A DNA stretch of 64,000 bases from Mayfieldus sp963841445. GTDB lineage: Bacteria > Actinomycetota > Thermoleophilia > Solirubrobacterales > 70-9. Positions 62,532 to 64,000 of the stretch are shown here, one piece after another; positions within the stretch are counted from its first letter, which is position 1; the number at the start of each line of letters is the position of its first letter. Position numbers and translations under genes: made by a program. Location of the stretch: contig CAWJCP010000002.1 of the NCBI GenBank assembly GCA_963841445.1, forward strand, positions 620,001 to 684,000, written 5' to 3'. The notes below the pieces were generated by a model that was not told where the DNA came from, ran no database searches, and saw only the letters and a list, made by a program, of their open reading frames with translations.

Positions 62532-63170
62532 TCAGGACTCGTCCTTCTCGCCCTCGAGCTGCTCGGGCTCCTCACTCTCCCCTGCCTCGTCTGGCTCTGT
62601 TGGCCCTTCTGGCTCGGCTTCGTCCTCTGCGGGCGGCTGCTCCTCGGTTCCGGCATCATCGGACTGCCCGACCTCTGGCTGCTGCGTTTCCTCGGCAACT
62701 CCCGCATCTTGCTCGGCTTCATCCTCGGGAGCCTCGACGACCTCGGCCTCGCTCTGGGCCACGCCCTCGGAGTCGACCGCCTCGACCTCCTCCGGAGCGG
62801 TCGCGAATACCTCCTCGTCGATTCCCCAGCGGCGCTCCGAGACGCGCGCGCGCTTGCCAACCCGACCGCGCAGGTAGTAGAGCTTCGCCCGCCGAACGTC
62901 GCCGCGCGCCGCCACCTCGAGGCGCTCGATCTTGGCTGAGTGCAGGGGAAAGGTTCGCTCGACGCCGACCCCGAAGGACTGCTTGCGCACGGTGAAGGTC
63001 TCGCGCGATCCGCTTCCCTGCCGCTTCAGCACCACACCCTCGAAGACCTGGGTGCGCTTCCGAGTGCCCTCGATCACCTGGAAGTGAACGCGAACACGGT
63101 CCCCGGCCCCGAATGTGGGCAGGTTTGCCTTCAGCTGGCTGCGCTCGATGCTGTCGATGATGCTGCTCAT
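62532..63170 (-). CDS. rplS: 50S ribosomal protein L19 with long acidic C-terminal extension
   Basis: The first ~115 residues (MSSIIDSIERSQLKANLPTFGAGDRVRVHFQVIEGTRKRTQVFEGVVLKRQGSGSRETFTVRKQSFGVGVERTFPLHSAKIERLEVAARGDVRRAKLYYLRGRVGKRARV) are ordinary L19. About 95 further residues are highly acidic (EEVEAVDSEGVAQSEAEVVEAPEDEAEQD..., ending GEKDES). Few L19 proteins have such a tail. In the trmD-rplS-lepB-rnhB order. Confidence 0.96.
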   Translation of the reverse strand: MSSIIDSIERSQLKANLPTFGAGDRVRVHFQVIEGTRKRTQVFEGVVLKRQGSGSRETFTVRKQSFGVGVERTFPLHSAKIERLEVAARGDVRRAKLYYLRGRVGKRARVSERRWGIDEEVFATAPEEVEAVDSEGVAQSEAEVVEAPEDEAEQDAGVAEETQQPEVGQSDDAGTEEQPPAEDEAEPEGPTEPDEAGESEEPEQLEGEKDES

Positions 63171-63255
63171 GGGAGGGTTCGCACGAAGAGGCGAGGACGG
63201 GCGGGGGCGTAGAAAACGCGCGTGGCCGCACGCGCGTGGCGGCAATCCTAGCGAG

Positions 63256-63939
63256 TCAGCCGGGGCCGGAGGCGCCGCGCAGCGACTCGGCCCGCTCCCT
63301 GCTGCGCTGCAGGCGCCATTCGCGCACCCGCTCATGATCGCCGGAGACGAGCACATCGGGAACCTCCCAGCCGCGATAGACGGCCGGCCGGGTGTAGTGC
63401 GGGTATTCGGGCCCCTTCTCGAGCACCTCGCTGAACGATTCCTCGATCGCGCTCTCGGCCGAGCCAAGCGCCCCGGGCAGCTTGCGGATCACCGCGTCCG
63501 CGACGATCATCGCCGCCAGCTCGCCGCCGGCGAGCACGTAGCGACCGATCGAGACCTCGTCGTCGGCGAGGTGGTCGTGGACCCGCTGGTCGAAGCCCTC
63601 GTAGCGTCCGCAGAGCAGCGCGATCTTCGGCTCGTCGGCCAGCTCGCGAGCCAAGGCGTCGTCGAGCAGCCGCCCGGCCGGGCCGAGCACGATCACCCGC
63701 GGCCGGATGCCGTCGCCGTAGGCGGCGTCGAGGGCCGCGTCGACTACATCGACGCGCAGCACCATGCCCGCCCCGCCCCCGTAGGGAGCGTCGTCGACCT
63801 GGCCGGCGCCGAGCGGGGTCGAGTCGCGGTAGTTGAGCACCCGCAGCTCGCTGCCGGCCTCGACCGCGTTGCGAACCGGGCGCTGGGCGCGGAACCAGTC
63901 AAAGGCTTCGGGAAAGAGGGTGAAGACGTCGAGCTTCAA
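63256..63939 (-). CDS. trmD: tRNA (guanine-N1)-methyltransferase TrmD
   Basis: 227 residues: KLDVFTLFPEAFDW, APYGGGAGMVLRVD, VIVLGPAGRLLDD, ALLCGRYEGFDQRVHDHLADDEVSIGRYVLAGGELAAMIVADAVIRKLPG is the knotted SAM-binding core. Methylates G37 of tRNAs. Start is a TTG at 63939 overlapping the stop of khpA (TTGA). Confidence 0.96.
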   Translation of the reverse strand: MKLDVFTLFPEAFDWFRAQRPVRNAVEAGSELRVLNYRDSTPLGAGQVDDAPYGGGAGMVLRVDVVDAALDAAYGDGIRPRVIVLGPAGRLLDDALARELADEPKIALLCGRYEGFDQRVHDHLADDEVSIGRYVLAGGELAAMIVADAVIRKLPGALGSAESAIEESFSEVLEKGPEYPHYTRPAVYRGWEVPDVLVSGDHERVREWRLQRSRERAESLRGASGPG

Positions 63940-64000
63940 TCGAGGATGTCGACGATGACGCGGCGCTCCTGCTTCACGGCCGCCGCCTTGGCCACCGTTC
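63936..64000 (-). CDS. khpA: C-terminal end of a KH-domain RNA-binding protein, partial
   Basis: The last 20 codons read TVAKAAAVKQERRVIVDILD and stop at 63936, overlapping trmD by four bases. The sequence and its place before trmD fit KhpA, although RimM also precedes trmD in many genomes. The rest lies outside the window. Confidence 0.55.
   Translation of the reverse strand, partial: TVAKAAAVKQERRVIVDILD

Noticed and set aside
1..64000. CRISPR array, IS element or prophage
   Set aside because: No spaced repeat array, transposase, terminal inverted repeats or phage structural genes were seen.

Overview
The window is high-GC DNA from an actinobacterium-like genome. The gene content and order (arg cluster, pheST, infC/rpmI/rplT, thrS, a WhiG-type sigma factor, EF-G-like protein, khpA-trmD-rplS-lepB-rnhB) together with a tandem family of SnoaL/NTF2-like proteins beginning MSEENVE/MSQENVE suggest Thermoleophilia, most likely Solirubrobacterales. 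That assignment is an inference from recognised protein families; no 16S gene is present. No insertion sequence, prophage or CRISPR array was seen.

Layout. 1-4.2 kb: arginine biosynthesis argC-argJ-argB-argD on the minus strand (argD runs off the left edge). 4.2-9.3 kb: pheT, pheS, a SpoU/TrmH rRNA methyltransferase, rplT and rpmI. 9.3-15.2 kb: a compact cassette (AMP-ligase, acyl carrier protein, AsnB-type amidotransferase, NadE-like ligase, plus a divergent GNAT-like gene) that sits between rpmI-rplT and infC, splitting what is normally one of the most conserved bacterial operons. 15.2-20.6 kb: infC, thrS, a methyltransferase and a large membrane protein. 20.7-25.8 kb: a plus-strand copper/YcnI cluster (CopC-CopD fusion, DUF1775/YcnI, small membrane proteins, a lipoprotein). 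25.8-30.2 kb: glyoxalase-like protein, tRNA-Val, epimerase, a structured RNA candidate with an intrinsic terminator, NfeD-like protein, patatin-like protein, methyltransferase, tRNA-Cys.

30.5-34.0 kb is an array of seven SnoaL/NTF2-like genes. The first three are intact and the last four carry a frameshift or stop. Nearly identical sequence blocks surround the starts of most of the genes. 34-40.4 kb: a membrane protein, a coiled-coil protein directly behind tRNA-Gly, a trypsin-like protease, a polysaccharide deacetylase, RNase HI and small enzymes. 40.4-48.8 kb: EF-G-like GTPase, WhiG-type sigma factor, XerD-type recombinase, L,D-transpeptidase, an epimerase/acyltransferase/hydrolase group. 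48.9-55.6 kb: 5-formyl-THF cyclo-ligase, hydrolase, methyltransferase, flavin monooxygenase, ilvD. 55.6-64 kb: thiD, dprA, comM, then yraN and an unknown gene on the opposite strand, then rnhB, lepB, rplS, trmD and the end of khpA.

Quality caution: more than twenty apparent frameshifts occur in 64 kb, including one in pheT, which should be essential. Many are therefore probably indel errors in the assembly and not real gene decay. Coordinates of frameshifted genes cover the whole reconstructed locus.
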